This document shows, piece by piece, positions 31,044-40,117 of a stretch of DNA of 64,000 nucleotides. Location: NCBI GenBank assembly GCA_017454015.1, contig JAFTDW010000012.1:19674-83673 (forward strand), given 5' to 3'. Source of the stretch: Bacteroidales bacterium. Its GTDB lineage: Bacteria > Bacteroidota > Bacteroidia > Bacteroidales > P3. A program made the translations under genes and the position numbers. The notes under the pieces were generated by a model. That model had not been told where the DNA came from, did no database searches, and worked only from the letters and a program-made list of their open reading frames with translations. Each line of letters starts with the position of its first letter. Positions within the stretch are counted from its first letter, which is position 1.

Positions 31044-32593
31044 CACAACTTTATCTCCTCTCCCTGAGTGTTCAGAAAACGGTGTTCGGTAAGCGCTGTG
31101 CTCTCTGACGGCACAATCTTGATACGCATCTTGAACTTGCGGCGCCAGCGCCACACCTGCGAGAAAAGTCCTTTGGTGAGGTACGCCTCAACGTAAGGGT
31201 GCACCACTATGGTAACCTTGCGTTCGTTCTGTGCTGTTACAAGATAGCGCAGGTTCGACTCTATCTCGTCCACCACCACCAAACTCTGCTTTATCACACC
31301 GGTGCCGTCGCAGAACGGGCACTTCTCGCTCACATCGACTTCCACCACCGGACGCACCCTTTGGCGGGTAATCTGCATAAGTCCGAACTTGCTGAGCGGC
31401 AATATCGTATGCCGCGCCTTGTCCTTGCGCATCTCCTCGCACATCACATCGTAGAGCTGTTTGCGGTGCTCCGCAGTCCTCATGTCGACAAAATCCACTA
31501 TCACAATGCCACCCATGTCCCTTAGCCTAAGTTGGCGCGCTATCTCTTTGGCCGACTCTATGTTGACCTGCAAGGCTGTATCCTCCTGGCCGTCGCCCGA
31601 CTTGATGTGGTTGCCGCTGTTCACGTCTATGACGTGCATAGCCTCGGTATGCTCTACATACAGGTACACGCCGGAGCGGATGGTGACGATACGACCAAAG
31701 GCACGCCTTATGTCGCGCTGCACACCAAACTGCTCAAAGATGGGTGTCTCCATCTTGTAGTGCTTCACTATGTCGGCCTTGTTGGGTGCTATCATCTGCA
31801 CATATCCGCGTATCTCATTGTACATCTGCTCGTCGTCGACGTATATGGTGTTGAAGTCGTCGCTCAACACGTCGCGCACCAGCGCCGACGTGGCGCTGAG
31901 TTCCGAGAGCACCTTGGCGGGGCCGGTAAGCTTGCGCAGACGCTCGGTCATCTCCTCCCAACGGGAGAGCAATATCCGCAAGTCGGCATCGAGTTCGGCA
32001 ACACTCCGTCCTTCCGACACTGTGCGCACTATAAGCCCGAAGCCGTCGGGTCTTATGCTCGTCATCAGGCGGCGCAGACGCTTGCGCTCCTCCACGGAAC
32101 GTATCTTCTGCGAAATCATCACCTTGTCGGTAAACGGTACCAGCACAAGGTAATGTCCGGCCAGCGACACCTCGCCCGAAAGCTTGGCACCCTTGGTCGA
32201 TATAGGCTCTTTGGACACTTGAGCCAGCACATACTGCCCCACCGTGAGCAGGTTGGACACCGTGCCGTTCTTGTCCACAGCAGGCTCGTTCTTGAAGCCT
32301 TTGAGGGTGACCATGTTGCGATCGCCGCCCATGGCCTGCTTGAGGTATTTGGCAAACGAGAGGTAGTCAACCCCAAGGTCGAGGTAGTGAACAAAGCCTT
32401 CCTTCTCTTCGCCAATGTCTATAAAGGCGGCGTTGAGCCCAGGCATAATCTTGCGCACTCGGCCAACATACACATCGCCGACAACGCTGCGTGTGGACTT
32501 CTTTTCTTTGTGAAGCTCCACGAGCTGCTTGTCTTCAAGCAAGGCGATACACACCTCGCTCTCGCCCGATGATATGATTAGTTCCTTGTCCAC
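31043..32593 (-). CDS. rng: Ribonuclease G/E family endoribonuclease
   Basis: 516 residues. The N-terminal S1 domain (STRSVVGDVYVGRVRKIMPGLNAAFIDIGEEKEGF) is followed by the catalytic core with DVNSGNH and RDMGGIVIVDFVDMR, which carry the metal-binding Asp residues. The zinc-link motif CPFCDGTG is at about residue 425. The length is that of RNase G, without the long scaffold tail of RNase E. It processes rRNA and mRNA. Start at 32593; a 350-bp leader lies upstream. Confidence 0.93.
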   Translation of the reverse strand: MDKELIISSGESEVCIALLEDKQLVELHKEKKSTRSVVGDVYVGRVRKIMPGLNAAFIDIGEEKEGFVHYLDLGVDYLSFAKYLKQAMGGDRNMVTLKGFKNEPAVDKNGTVSNLLTVGQYVLAQVSKEPISTKGAKLSGEVSLAGHYLVLVPFTDKVMISQKIRSVEERKRLRRLMTSIRPDGFGLIVRTVSEGRSVAELDADLRILLSRWEEMTERLRKLTGPAKVLSELSATSALVRDVLSDDFNTIYVDDEQMYNEIRGYVQMIAPNKADIVKHYKMETPIFEQFGVQRDIRRAFGRIVTIRSGVYLYVEHTEAMHVIDVNSGNHIKSGDGQEDTALQVNIESAKEIARQLRLRDMGGIVIVDFVDMRTAEHRKQLYDVMCEEMRKDKARHTILPLSKFGLMQITRQRVRPVVEVDVSEKCPFCDGTGVIKQSLVVVDEIESNLRYLVTAQNERKVTIVVHPYVEAYLTKGLFSQVWRWRRKFKMRIKIVPSESTALTEHRFLNTQGEEIKL

Positions 32594-32945
32594 GTCAATA
32601 CGGCAGCCTCATGCTGCACTTTGAATACCTGAAAAAAACAAAAAGAAAATCCCATGACCGACCCCGTTTGGGAGCCGCCATGCGATTTGCTTTGGTGTCG
32701 ATATATGCGCTGTTGTTGAGCACCGCCGGACGTTCTCAACCACATGACGTGGCTGCTACCGTCCTTAATGATGCCTCCGAAGAGAGAGAGTCTCGACAAA
32801 CGTGGCAATGCAGGAAAACCCACAGACCGCCGTCACATCGAAACGTCACTCGCCGACACTGCTGCCACGCCGTGTGGGACGGAACGACTCTGCCTACCGG
32901 ACCGTGGCAAAGCACTGTCTTGCGGAGCAAAAGCGAGTAACTATA
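32594..32945. other. Intergenic region upstream of rng
   Basis: About 350 bp without a convincing gene. Frames on both strands lack starts or family features. It probably holds the rng leader. No consensus promoter is clear. Confidence 0.4.
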
Positions 32946-33035
32946 CTATCTCTTCTTATGGCGGTTCTTGCGGAGACGTTTTTTGCGTTTGTGTGTCGAC
33001 ATCTTGTGACGTTTGTGCTTCTTTCCGTTAGGCAT
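32946..33035 (-). CDS. AURKAIP1/COX24-type small basic protein
   Basis: 29 residues: MPNGKKHKRHKMSTHKRKKR, then LRKNRHKKR. The composition (Lys, Arg, His) and the 'GKKRKRHK..THKRKKRLRKNRHK' pattern match the COX24/AURKAIP1 C-terminal domain found as a tiny free-standing protein in Bacteroidota, next to HU and rng. The mitochondrial relative (mS38) is a small-subunit ribosomal protein, so this is probably ribosome-bound. It is too short for common ORF thresholds and easily missed. Confidence 0.85.
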   Translation of the reverse strand: MPNGKKHKRHKMSTHKRKKRLRKNRHKKR

Positions 33036-33070
33036 AACTTGTCCTTTCTAAATTTGTACAAACAATTAAT

Positions 33071-33355
33071 TTATTTCACGTTCTTTTTCACGTCGCTCAT
33101 GAACGACTTGGCCGGCTTGAAAGCGGGAATATTGTGAGCGGGGATGATAACGGTGGTCTTCTTGGAAATGTTCCTGCCGGTCTTCTCGGCACGTTTCTTG
33201 ATAATGAAACTGCCAAAGCCGCGAAGGTACACGTTCTCGCCGTCGGCCATAGCGTCCTTCACAACAGTCATGAACTCCTCTACTGTGGCCTGGATAGCCA
33301 CTTTCTCGATACCGGTTTTCTGGGCAATATCTGCCACAATTTCTGCCTTTGTCAT
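33071..33355 (-). CDS. HU-family DNA-binding protein
   Basis: 94 residues: MTKAEIVADIAQKTGIEKVAIQ, then VYLRGFGSFIIKKRAEKTGRNISKKTTVIIPAHNIPAFKPAKSF, the complete HU/IHF fold with the GFGSF and P-A-x-K-P-x-K-x-F elements. It bends and compacts DNA. It lies upstream of the AURKAIP1-type gene and rng and is divergent from ribF. A TATTTTTG promoter is at 33441-33434. Confidence 0.93.
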   Translation of the reverse strand: MTKAEIVADIAQKTGIEKVAIQATVEEFMTVVKDAMADGENVYLRGFGSFIIKKRAEKTGRNISKKTTVIIPAHNIPAFKPAKSFMSDVKKNVK

Positions 33356-33433
33356 TTTTCTAAAAGGGTTAGATTATTGTTAACTTATTGTTTTTATGCA
33401 ACATATTTAAGCATAACTCAATTATGCCGTTTG

Positions 33434-33441
33434 CAAAAATA
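33434..33441 (-). promoter_or_regulatory. HU gene promoter -7 element
   Basis: TATTTTTG on the minus strand, about 80 nt upstream of the HU start. Confidence 0.5.
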
Positions 33442-33530
33442 CCAAAAAAAAATGAGACAGCAAAAAAAATCTGCAACTTTTTGTTTGCGTATTATTCGTG
33501 TTTAAATCAAAGATATGCGAAAAAAAACGT

Positions 33531-33538
33531 AATTTTGC
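33531..33538 (+). promoter_or_regulatory. ribF promoter -7 element
   Basis: TAATTTTG, ending 18 nt before the ATG at 33557. Its position excludes the TTG at 33542 as a practical start codon. Confidence 0.55.
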
Positions 33539-33556
33539 ACATTGTTGCGACACACC

Positions 33557-34486
33557 ATGAATATACATAATATAAACATCGACAGCGACTTGTCCATTAT
33601 TAACCGCACCATTGTCACCGTTGGTATGTTCGACGGCATACACATTGGTCACCAATACCTGCTGCGGATGGTTGAAAAAGAGGGGGTGAATCTTGGGTTG
33701 CGGCCTTTGGTGCTGACTTTCGACAGACATCCACGGAGGGTGCTGGGGGACAATGGGTTCAAGATGCTGACGACTGCCGACGAACGGCTTGGCCTTCTCG
33801 AGGAGTATGGCGTGGAGGAGCTGGCGTTGCTGCATTTCACTCCCGAGGTGGCGAGACTTACTGCCTGTGAGTTCGTTGAGCAGGTCTTGTTAAGGCAGTT
33901 AGGCATGGAGGTGCTGGTTCTTGGCTACGACAACCGCTTTGGCAACAAGGAGGCTGGCGATTTTGAGCAGCTCTCGCAACTTGGCCGCGAGCGTGGTTTC
34001 GGCATTATGCAACAGGAGGAGCTGAACAGGGGCGACGGTGTGATGTATAGTTCCACGCGCATACGCGAGAGCCTGGCAATGGGTGACATTGAGGGGGCAA
34101 ACTACATGCTGGGCCACAGGTACACTATAGGCGGCATGGTTGTGAGAGGCCGCGGCGAAGGTCGTAAACTGGGGGTGCCGACGGCAAACATAGCTTGCCC
34201 CGACGAGAAGCTGCTGCCCAGCGACGGTGTTTATTGCGCACTGGCAACGACTGCGAGTGGTGAGGAGTACAGAACTGTGGTGAACATTGGGGGGCAACCG
34301 ACTTTCGGCCTGGAGGGGCGCACGATAGAGGCGCACCTGATAGGTTTCCACGGCGACCTTTACGGCACGACGCTGAAGCTGGGACTTACGGGACGCCTGC
34401 GCGACATACACCGCTACGACAACCCCGAGCGGCTTGCCGACAGGATTGCCCTCGACATAAGACTGGCGTCATCAAGCCGCTACTGA
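33557..34486 (+). CDS. ribF: Bifunctional riboflavin kinase/FAD synthetase
   Basis: 309 residues from the ATG at 33557. The FAD synthetase half has TVGMFDGIHIGHQYLLR (GxFDGxHxGH) and YSSTRIRESLAMGDIEGAN. The riboflavin kinase half has GEGRKLGVPTANI and the C-terminal YGTTLKLGLTGRLRDIHRYDN. It makes FMN and then FAD from riboflavin and ATP. The next gene, an LRR protein, starts 1 nt after its stop codon. Confidence 0.93.
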   Translation: MNIHNINIDSDLSIINRTIVTVGMFDGIHIGHQYLLRMVEKEGVNLGLRPLVLTFDRHPRRVLGDNGFKMLTTADERLGLLEEYGVEELALLHFTPEVARLTACEFVEQVLLRQLGMEVLVLGYDNRFGNKEAGDFEQLSQLGRERGFGIMQQEELNRGDGVMYSSTRIRESLAMGDIEGANYMLGHRYTIGGMVVRGRGEGRKLGVPTANIACPDEKLLPSDGVYCALATTASGEEYRTVVNIGGQPTFGLEGRTIEAHLIGFHGDLYGTTLKLGLTGRLRDIHRYDNPERLADRIALDIRLASSSRY

Positions 34487-34487
34487 C

Positions 34488-35039
34488 ATGAGACTGTCAA
34501 CAGCCGCCATATTGCTTGCTCTTTTCCTCGCCGCCGCCGGTGGGGGCGTCGAGGCGCAGACGGCCAACGACACACTGACCACACACCTCGACTTGTCGCG
34601 CCGTCGCCTGCGCGCTGTGCCGCCGGAGGTCTATACCATGACCAACCTGCGCCACCTAAACCTCTCACACAACCGCCTCGACAGTCTTGACGAGCGACTG
34701 TTGTTGCTGACCCGTCTTGACACCCTCCTGTTGGGCCGCAACCGCCTGCGCCACGTGCCCGAGTGGATTGGGAACATGAGAAGCCTTAGATTGCTCGACA
34801 TGAGCCGCAACCCCATACTGGACCTGCCACCCTCCATGGCCAACCTCACACGCCTCGAACGGCTGGTGCTATGGAGCACCGGCGTAGTGTCGGTGCCGCA
34901 GGAGATGGGGGCGCTGAACTACACACTGAAGGAGCTTGACCTGCGGGTGTGCCCCATGACCTACGATGACCAGAAAGCGGTGGAGGAGATACTGCCGACC
35001 CCGCGCAAACGCTGGGACCACGTATGCAACTGCAAATAG
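34488..35039 (+). CDS. Secreted leucine-rich-repeat protein
   Basis: 183 residues: signal peptide (STAAILLALFLAAAGGGVEAQ), then about five leucine-rich repeats of 23 residues (LRHLNLSHNRLDSL, LDTLLLGRNRLRHVPEWIG, LRLLDMSRNPILDLPPSM, LERLVLWSTGVVSVPQEMG), and a short Cys-containing end (HVCNCK). The repeats resemble the 'LxxLxLxxNxL..lP' type. It probably acts in the periplasm or on the surface in protein binding. It is coupled to ribF by a 1-nt gap, without obvious shared function. Confidence 0.8.
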   Translation: MRLSTAAILLALFLAAAGGGVEAQTANDTLTTHLDLSRRRLRAVPPEVYTMTNLRHLNLSHNRLDSLDERLLLLTRLDTLLLGRNRLRHVPEWIGNMRSLRLLDMSRNPILDLPPSMANLTRLERLVLWSTGVVSVPQEMGALNYTLKELDLRVCPMTYDDQKAVEEILPTPRKRWDHVCNCK

Positions 35040-35107
35040 CCCGCCCCCCACCCACCCCATCAAACCTTAAAACCCTTTAAACCTTTAAAAACCTCCTCCC
35101 CCCTTTC

Positions 35108-35899
35108 ATGCTTAATCTCGCACTTTTCCAACAGGATATTATTCACGCCGATGCCGCTGCCAATCAGGCGAAGGTTGCCGCAGCCTTGTGCAGGCTTGAG
35201 CAAAAGGTTGATGTGGTGGTTGTTCCCGAAACTTTCACCACGGGTTTTGGAGACCACATGGCAGCCCTTGCCGAACCCGAAGAGGGGCCTACGCTGGATT
35301 TTGCCCGGGGGCTTGCGGCGCGCCACGACGCACTAATTATTGGCACATGGACTGTGCGGACTATCATCTGCGGGACGGCGGGCGTAGCCAACCGCCTGCA
35401 CTGGGTGTATCCCGACGGCACCTATGGCTTTTACGACAAGGCCCACACTTTCCGCGCAAGCAGCGAGGCGGGACAGCTGCTGCGCGGCAGGGAGCGTGCC
35501 CTCTTTGAGTGGCGCGGCTGGCGCATAAAGCCCGCCGTGTGCTACGACCTGCGTTTCCCGACATGGCTGCGCAACACCCGATGCGAAGAGGGCGACAGGC
35601 TTTTGGGCTACGACTTGCTGGTGGTATGCGCTAACTGGCCGGCCTCGCGGAGCGAGGCATGGAGCACGCTGCTGCGCGCCCGCGCCATTGAGAACCTCTG
35701 CTATGTGGCGGGGGTAAACCGCGTGGGAACCGACGACGCAGGTATTGAATACAGCGGTGACAGCGCGGCAGTAGACTACAAAGGGCTCCCGATGACACAG
35801 GCGGCACATGGGTGCGAGGAGCTGCTTACGGCGAGCCTTGACAAAGAGGCGCTGGAGACTTTCCGCCAGCACTGGCCTTTCCACCTCGACTTCGACTAA
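35108..35899 (+). CDS. Carbon-nitrogen hydrolase (omega-amidase-like, YafV type)
   Basis: 263 residues with the nitrilase triad: E41 (VVVPETFTTGF), K111 (GFYDKAHTF) and C145 (PAVCYDLRFP). SRSEAWSTLLRARAIEN and GDSAAVDYKG are typical of the branch related to omega-amidase, which hydrolyses 2-oxoglutaramate or 2-oxosuccinamate for metabolite repair. No signal peptide, so it is cytoplasmic. It is preceded by an A/C-rich leader and followed by mutS2. Confidence 0.88.
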   Translation: MLNLALFQQDIIHADAAANQAKVAAALCRLEQKVDVVVVPETFTTGFGDHMAALAEPEEGPTLDFARGLAARHDALIIGTWTVRTIICGTAGVANRLHWVYPDGTYGFYDKAHTFRASSEAGQLLRGRERALFEWRGWRIKPAVCYDLRFPTWLRNTRCEEGDRLLGYDLLVVCANWPASRSEAWSTLLRARAIENLCYVAGVNRVGTDDAGIEYSGDSAAVDYKGLPMTQAAHGCEELLTASLDKEALETFRQHWPFHLDFD

Positions 35900-35974
35900 A
35901 CCCCTCAAATTAATCGCAGTAATCAGAAAAAAAACTTTCAACATTACCCTCCTAACCTTTCAACCCTCTAAATA

Positions 35975-38458
35975 ATGAACACTCTTGAGGAAGGACTTGG
36001 ATTTGACAAGATAAAAGAGCTGGTGGCGGGCGAGTGCACTAATGCCCTTGCCGTACGTATGGCTGGCGAGATGCTTATGATGACGGACCACGGGCAGATT
36101 GTCCACGAGCTGCAGCTCTGCGGCGAGATGCGGGAGCTCACTCTTATGTCTAACGGGTTCCCCAACGGTGACTTTGAAGATATTAGTGCGGAGCTGGAGG
36201 GTATCCGAGTGGCAGGCACCATCATCCCTCCGGAGCAGCTGCCGCACCTGTGCGACGCGCTGCACACGATGGCCGACTGCGTGGGGTGGCTTACCGGGGC
36301 CGAGGGGGAGCAGTACCCCGCGCTGCGCGCCCTGGCGGCGGAGGTGAGCGTTGACCCCATGGTGATGAAGCGCATAGACGATATTGTGGACGAAAAGGGA
36401 GAAGTGCGCGACGGGGCTTCCGAAGAGCTGCGGAGAATACGGCGCGACATGGTGCGCAAACGCGGCGAGATGGAGACGCAGATAGAGCGCACCCTAAACC
36501 ACGCCAAGCAGGAAGGGTGGGCGCCCGCGGGCGCGGAACCCACGATACGCAACGGGCGCCAGGTGATACCGATGCTCGACACTCACCGCCGCAAGATCAA
36601 GGGACTGATCCACGACGAATCGGCAACCCGCCAGACGGCTTACGTGGAACCCGCCGAGGTGGTGGAGCTGGGCAACGACCTGCGCGAGCTGGAGTTTGAG
36701 GAGCGCCGCGAGATAGTGCGTATCCTGCTGCGGCTGTGCGACATGCTGCGGCCGATGCTCGACGACCTGCTGGATGCCTGCAGCCACTTTGCCCGACTGG
36801 ACTTCCTGCGTGCCAAGGCACGCCTGGCTGTTCGTATTGACGCCACGATACCCAAGGTAGAAGACCGTCCGGCGCTGGAGTGGTACATGGCGCGCCACCC
36901 GCTGCTACACCTTGCCTGCCGCGACGCCGCAGCGCAGGCCCTGAAAGAGGCGGGCCCCACGGCGCAGCGCAGCGTAGTGCCGTTCAACATAGAGCTTGGC
37001 GGCCAGCGACGGATACTGATAGTGTCGGGTCCAAACGCCGGAGGCAAGTCGGTATGTCTCAAAGCTGTGGGGCTGATACAGTACATGCTGCAGTGCGGAC
37101 TGCCGGTGCCTGTCAAGGACAGCTCCGTGTTTGGCATTTTCCACAGCATATTCATCGACATAGGCGACCAGCAGTCCATGGAGGACGACCTGAGCACCTA
37201 CACGTCGCACCTGCGCAACATGACGACTCTGCTGGAAGAGGCCGACGAGCGCACACTCTTTCTCCTCGACGAGCTGGGCGGCGGCACCGAGCCGCGGTCG
37301 GGCTGCGCTATAGCCGAGGCTCTGTTGGAGGAACTTCACAGCCGCGGCTCGATAGGGATGGCGACAACCCACTTTGCCGACCTCAAACTGCTGGCCGACA
37401 GGCTGGAGGGGGTTGCCAACGGCGCGATGCTCTTCGACACGGAGCGCATGCGACCGCTCTACCGTCTGGCTATAGGCCGCCCGGGCAGCTCCTTTGCCTT
37501 CGAGATAGCGCGCAACGTGGGTTTCCCCGACACCATACTGCGTGCCGCGGAAGGCAAGATTGGCGCACAGATGCTCAACTTCGAGCACCAGCTGCAGCAG
37601 CTCGACAACGAGAAGCAGGAGCTCGCACGCCAGCGGCAGGAGCTGGAGCAGTCCGACGAGTTCCTCAACGAGGTGATAACCAAATACCAGCGGCTCGCTG
37701 GCGACATGGAGACGCGCCGCCACGACATTATAAGCCAGGCGCGCGCCGAGGCGCGCAAAATCCTGGAGGGCGCCAACCGCAGCGTGGAGCAGACCATCAG
37801 CGACATCAAGAAGGCGCAGGCCGAGAAGGAACGCACACGCGAGGCCCGCCAGAGGCTGGAGCAGTCAGTGGCCGACTTTGACGAGCAGACAAGCCACGAG
37901 GAGCAGCGGCACCGCGACACCCTTAAGAAGCTACGCAAAGGCGACGCAGCCTCCGGCGCGGCGGGTGGGGCGGCTCCTGCCGGAGGCCCTATCGCCGTGG
38001 GCGACGCGGTGATTGTGGACGGCGAAGGCACAGCGGTCCGCGTGGTGGAGCTCAAAGGCAAGAAGGCCGTTGTAGAGAGCCGCTCCATGCGCATGACCAT
38101 AGCACTGGAACGACTCAGCAAGAGCGCCAAGCTGCCCATAGGCGACGAGCCCGCGCGCGCCTCGTTGTCGCGCCACGGCTCTATATACGACGACATCAAC
38201 CAGAAGCGGCTCGACTTCAACCCCACCCTCGACCTGCGCGGCATGAGAGCCGACGAGGCTATGGAGGCGCTGGACACATTCCTCGACAATGCCATACTCC
38301 TCAGCGAGCACGAGGTACGCATACTCCACGGCAAAGGCTTCGGCATCCTCCTCACGGTGACGCGCCAGCGGCTAAAAGCCAACCGCCGCGTGGAGTCGTT
38401 CCACCCCGAGCGCGTAGAGCTTGGCGGCGAAGGCATAACAGTGGTACACCTGATATGA
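35975..38458 (+). CDS. mutS2: MutS2 family ATPase with Smr domain
   Basis: 827 residues. The MutS-type ATPase has GPNAGGKSVCLKAVG (P-loop at about residue 352), then ERTLFLLDELGGGTEPRSG and GMATTHFADLKLLAD. A long coiled coil spans about 515-650. The C-terminal Smr domain has LDLRGMRADEAMEALDTFLD and ILHGKGFGILL. MutS2 acts on branched DNA and, in some species, on collided ribosomes. No mismatch-recognition domain is present, as usual for MutS2. The gene closes with a strong terminator. Confidence 0.93.
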   Translation: MNTLEEGLGFDKIKELVAGECTNALAVRMAGEMLMMTDHGQIVHELQLCGEMRELTLMSNGFPNGDFEDISAELEGIRVAGTIIPPEQLPHLCDALHTMADCVGWLTGAEGEQYPALRALAAEVSVDPMVMKRIDDIVDEKGEVRDGASEELRRIRRDMVRKRGEMETQIERTLNHAKQEGWAPAGAEPTIRNGRQVIPMLDTHRRKIKGLIHDESATRQTAYVEPAEVVELGNDLRELEFEERREIVRILLRLCDMLRPMLDDLLDACSHFARLDFLRAKARLAVRIDATIPKVEDRPALEWYMARHPLLHLACRDAAAQALKEAGPTAQRSVVPFNIELGGQRRILIVSGPNAGGKSVCLKAVGLIQYMLQCGLPVPVKDSSVFGIFHSIFIDIGDQQSMEDDLSTYTSHLRNMTTLLEEADERTLFLLDELGGGTEPRSGCAIAEALLEELHSRGSIGMATTHFADLKLLADRLEGVANGAMLFDTERMRPLYRLAIGRPGSSFAFEIARNVGFPDTILRAAEGKIGAQMLNFEHQLQQLDNEKQELARQRQELEQSDEFLNEVITKYQRLAGDMETRRHDIISQARAEARKILEGANRSVEQTISDIKKAQAEKERTREARQRLEQSVADFDEQTSHEEQRHRDTLKKLRKGDAASGAAGGAAPAGGPIAVGDAVIVDGEGTAVRVVELKGKKAVVESRSMRMTIALERLSKSAKLPIGDEPARASLSRHGSIYDDINQKRLDFNPTLDLRGMRADEAMEALDTFLDNAILLSEHEVRILHGKGFGILLTVTRQRLKANRRVESFHPERVELGGEGITVVHLI

Positions 38459-38473
38459 AAAATTATAGAACAC

Positions 38474-38518
38474 AAAAAAGCAAGCACCTCGGGTAATGAG
38501 CCGAGGTGCTTGCTTTTT
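38474..38518. terminator. Bidirectional terminator
   Basis: AAAAAAGCAAGCACCTCGG and its complement CCGAGGTGCTTGCTTTTT around an 8-nt loop, between convergent mutS2 and the FISUMP lipoprotein gene. Confidence 0.9.
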
Positions 38519-38585
38519 CGTGTCTGCTATTTAGGAAATCTGAAGTCGCTCCACTGCGTGAAGCGCATTGCGCTAAGATTAGTGT

Positions 38586-39512
38586 TTAGCCCCTGACAAG
38601 GCGGACGGAGATGCCGCAACTGCGGCCGCCCGCGTGGTAGGCAGCAAGGATGCCGCTGTAGAAGAACACGCTGCACGCGTCGTACTCGTTGTAGTACGTG
38701 GACGACCAGTAGTCGCCGTCGGACCCGACGTTGTCGACCGTCGTGCCGTAGCGCTCGCCTGCGGCCGGCAAGAACACCGCGCCGGCGGACTGCATCGCGG
38801 TTGTCCAGTCGTCTGCGCTGTACACGTTGTCACTCCAGATAGAATGGCTCGACGAAAAAGCACCGCTGCCGTTGTTCTTCATCGGGTCGGTGAAACTGTC
38901 CGGCAACAGTATAACTCCAGACACACCGGCAACTCTGGCGCTTCCCCATTTGCTGGATGCATTGGCTCGGGTGTTTATCAGATAATACCACTCGTCTATT
39001 GTCAAAGTACGCCACAGACCGGCGGCGTTGCCGCCGTTGCTGATGGCATTGTACACGCCCCAGTCGGCATTGGCGTAGCCGTCTTCTTCTGTTATGCCGT
39101 AGGAACCGACAGGACCGTACTGCGCACCATGGTTTGATGCATCATAATCGGCTGAACTATATGGCTGGTAATACACGTTGCCGCTGTTCCAACCGCTGGT
39201 GCCCCATCCAAACAGGTCTATCCAACCGCTGTAGGAGCTTGAGATGTTGGCGTTGTCACTGCCTGTAACATTTCCATACTGGTCACTGTATTGGGCACTT
39301 TGCGAGCTGACAACATCCCACTGGTTGGTGGCAAAACGCCATGTGCCGGTGCTGGCCTGGTACTGCAGGTTGCCCTGCGAGAAATGCACCGTGCGGCCGC
39401 TCGCCACGCTGAACTCGCCGGAGAGCGCACCTGCGGGCAGGGGTGCGGAGCAGGAGACTGCAACCGCCGCAACAGCAGCGGCAAACGCTAATAAAATCAA
39501 ATTCTTCTTCAT
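38586..39512 (-). CDS. FISUMP-type lipoprotein (possible variable C-type-lectin fold)
   Basis: 308 residues from the ATG at 39512, with lipobox AVSC (Cys at about 22). The core has the FISUMP pattern of Bacteroidota: FSQGNLQYQASTGTWRFATN, GWGTSGWNSG, LWRTLTIDEWYYLINTRANA and FLPAAGERYG. The last 45 residues are YWSSTYYNEYDACSVFFYSG and GGRSCGISVRLVRG, the same layout as the variable C-type-lectin end of diversity-generating retroelement targets. No template repeat is visible in this window. It is anchored in a membrane. The gene lies downstream of a tiny ORF and of repeat elements. Confidence 0.7.
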   Translation of the reverse strand: MKKNLILLAFAAAVAAVAVSCSAPLPAGALSGEFSVASGRTVHFSQGNLQYQASTGTWRFATNQWDVVSSQSAQYSDQYGNVTGSDNANISSSYSGWIDLFGWGTSGWNSGNVYYQPYSSADYDASNHGAQYGPVGSYGITEEDGYANADWGVYNAISNGGNAAGLWRTLTIDEWYYLINTRANASSKWGSARVAGVSGVILLPDSFTDPMKNNGSGAFSSSHSIWSDNVYSADDWTTAMQSAGAVFLPAAGERYGTTVDNVGSDGDYWSSTYYNEYDACSVFFYSGILAAYHAGGRSCGISVRLVRG

Positions 39513-39553
39513 TGTTATTGTTTTTGTTTGTTTTGTTATCACGTTATTACGAG

Positions 39554-39665
39554 TTTTCTGCGCTTTCCGCGACTTCTGCGAGACATTTTACAGAAACCAT
39601 TTTTTCTCGCAGATACCGCAGATATTATTTTTCTGCGCTTTCTGCGATTTCCGCGAGACATCACG
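39554..39665. repeat. TCTGCG-type intergenic repeats, left cluster
   Basis: A half copy (39554-39590) and a full copy (39604-39665) of a palindromic repeat. The full copy has CTCGCAGATACCGCAGA on one arm and TTCTGCGCTTTCTGCG plus CCGCGAGACATCACG on the other. A third copy lies at 39988-40052. Confidence 0.75.
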
Positions 39666-39831
39666 TGAAGTTGCTGTCGTTGTAGCTGTTGCCGCTTTCG
39701 CTGAGCCCCTCGAAGGCGCCGCTCGCGGCGAAGCCGCGCTCCACGTTGTAGCTCTCCACGCTGGCCTCGTGGCGTGTGTACTCTCTCTTGCCGACTTGCA
39801 CTGCAACAATGTTGTCTTTCTTTTTGTTCAT
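39661..39831 (-). CDS. Small conserved-looking protein, 56 residues
   Basis: MNKKKDNIVAVQVGKREYTR begins the protein; later VERGFAASGAFEGLSESGNS leads to a C-terminal YNDSNFT. It has an ATG start and a TGA stop and lies behind a TATCTTTG promoter (39950-39943). The stop codon lies within the repeat copy at 39604-39665. The layout (charged start, 'Y.v.rGFA.SG' centre, Asn/Ser end) resembles short Bacteroidota ORFs upstream of FISUMP genes. No function can be given. Confidence 0.5.
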   Translation of the reverse strand: MNKKKDNIVAVQVGKREYTRHEASVESYNVERGFAASGAFEGLSESGNSYNDSNFT

Positions 39832-39942
39832 TGTTGGAAAATTATTGATTTTTTATAAAAGCACTTAATAAACCGATAAAATATTCATTATCTATTTATT
39901 GCAGACACGACAATGCATATTTCAGGCTTTGGTTTCAAACTG

Positions 39943-39950
39943 CAAAGATA
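39943..39950 (-). promoter_or_regulatory. Promoter -7 element of the 56-residue ORF and lipoprotein
   Basis: TATCTTTG on the minus strand, about 110 nt upstream of the start codon at 39831. Confidence 0.5.
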
Positions 39951-39987
39951 AGAAAAAAAACATTAATCCCAGTCAATGCCCCGTTTA

Positions 39988-40052
39988 TTTTCTCGCAGAA
40001 ATCGCAGATACCACAGAGACTATTATTCTGCGCTTTCTGCGAGACATTACGC
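39988..40052. repeat. TCTGCG-type intergenic repeat, third copy
   Basis: CTCGCAGAAATCGCAGATACC on one arm, then TTCTGCGCTTTCTGCGAGACATTACG. It is the same family as the two copies at 39554-39665. Confidence 0.75.
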
Positions 40053-40117
40053 GCAACACGGGATTATCGGCACTTGCCACACAATATTATTGTATGTTTT
40101 GCGTTATAGAAAGGATA

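Noticed and set aside
36880-37881. 333-codon plus-strand frame within mutS2
   Set aside because: Out-of-phase shadow; mutS2 is continuous with all its motifs in frame.
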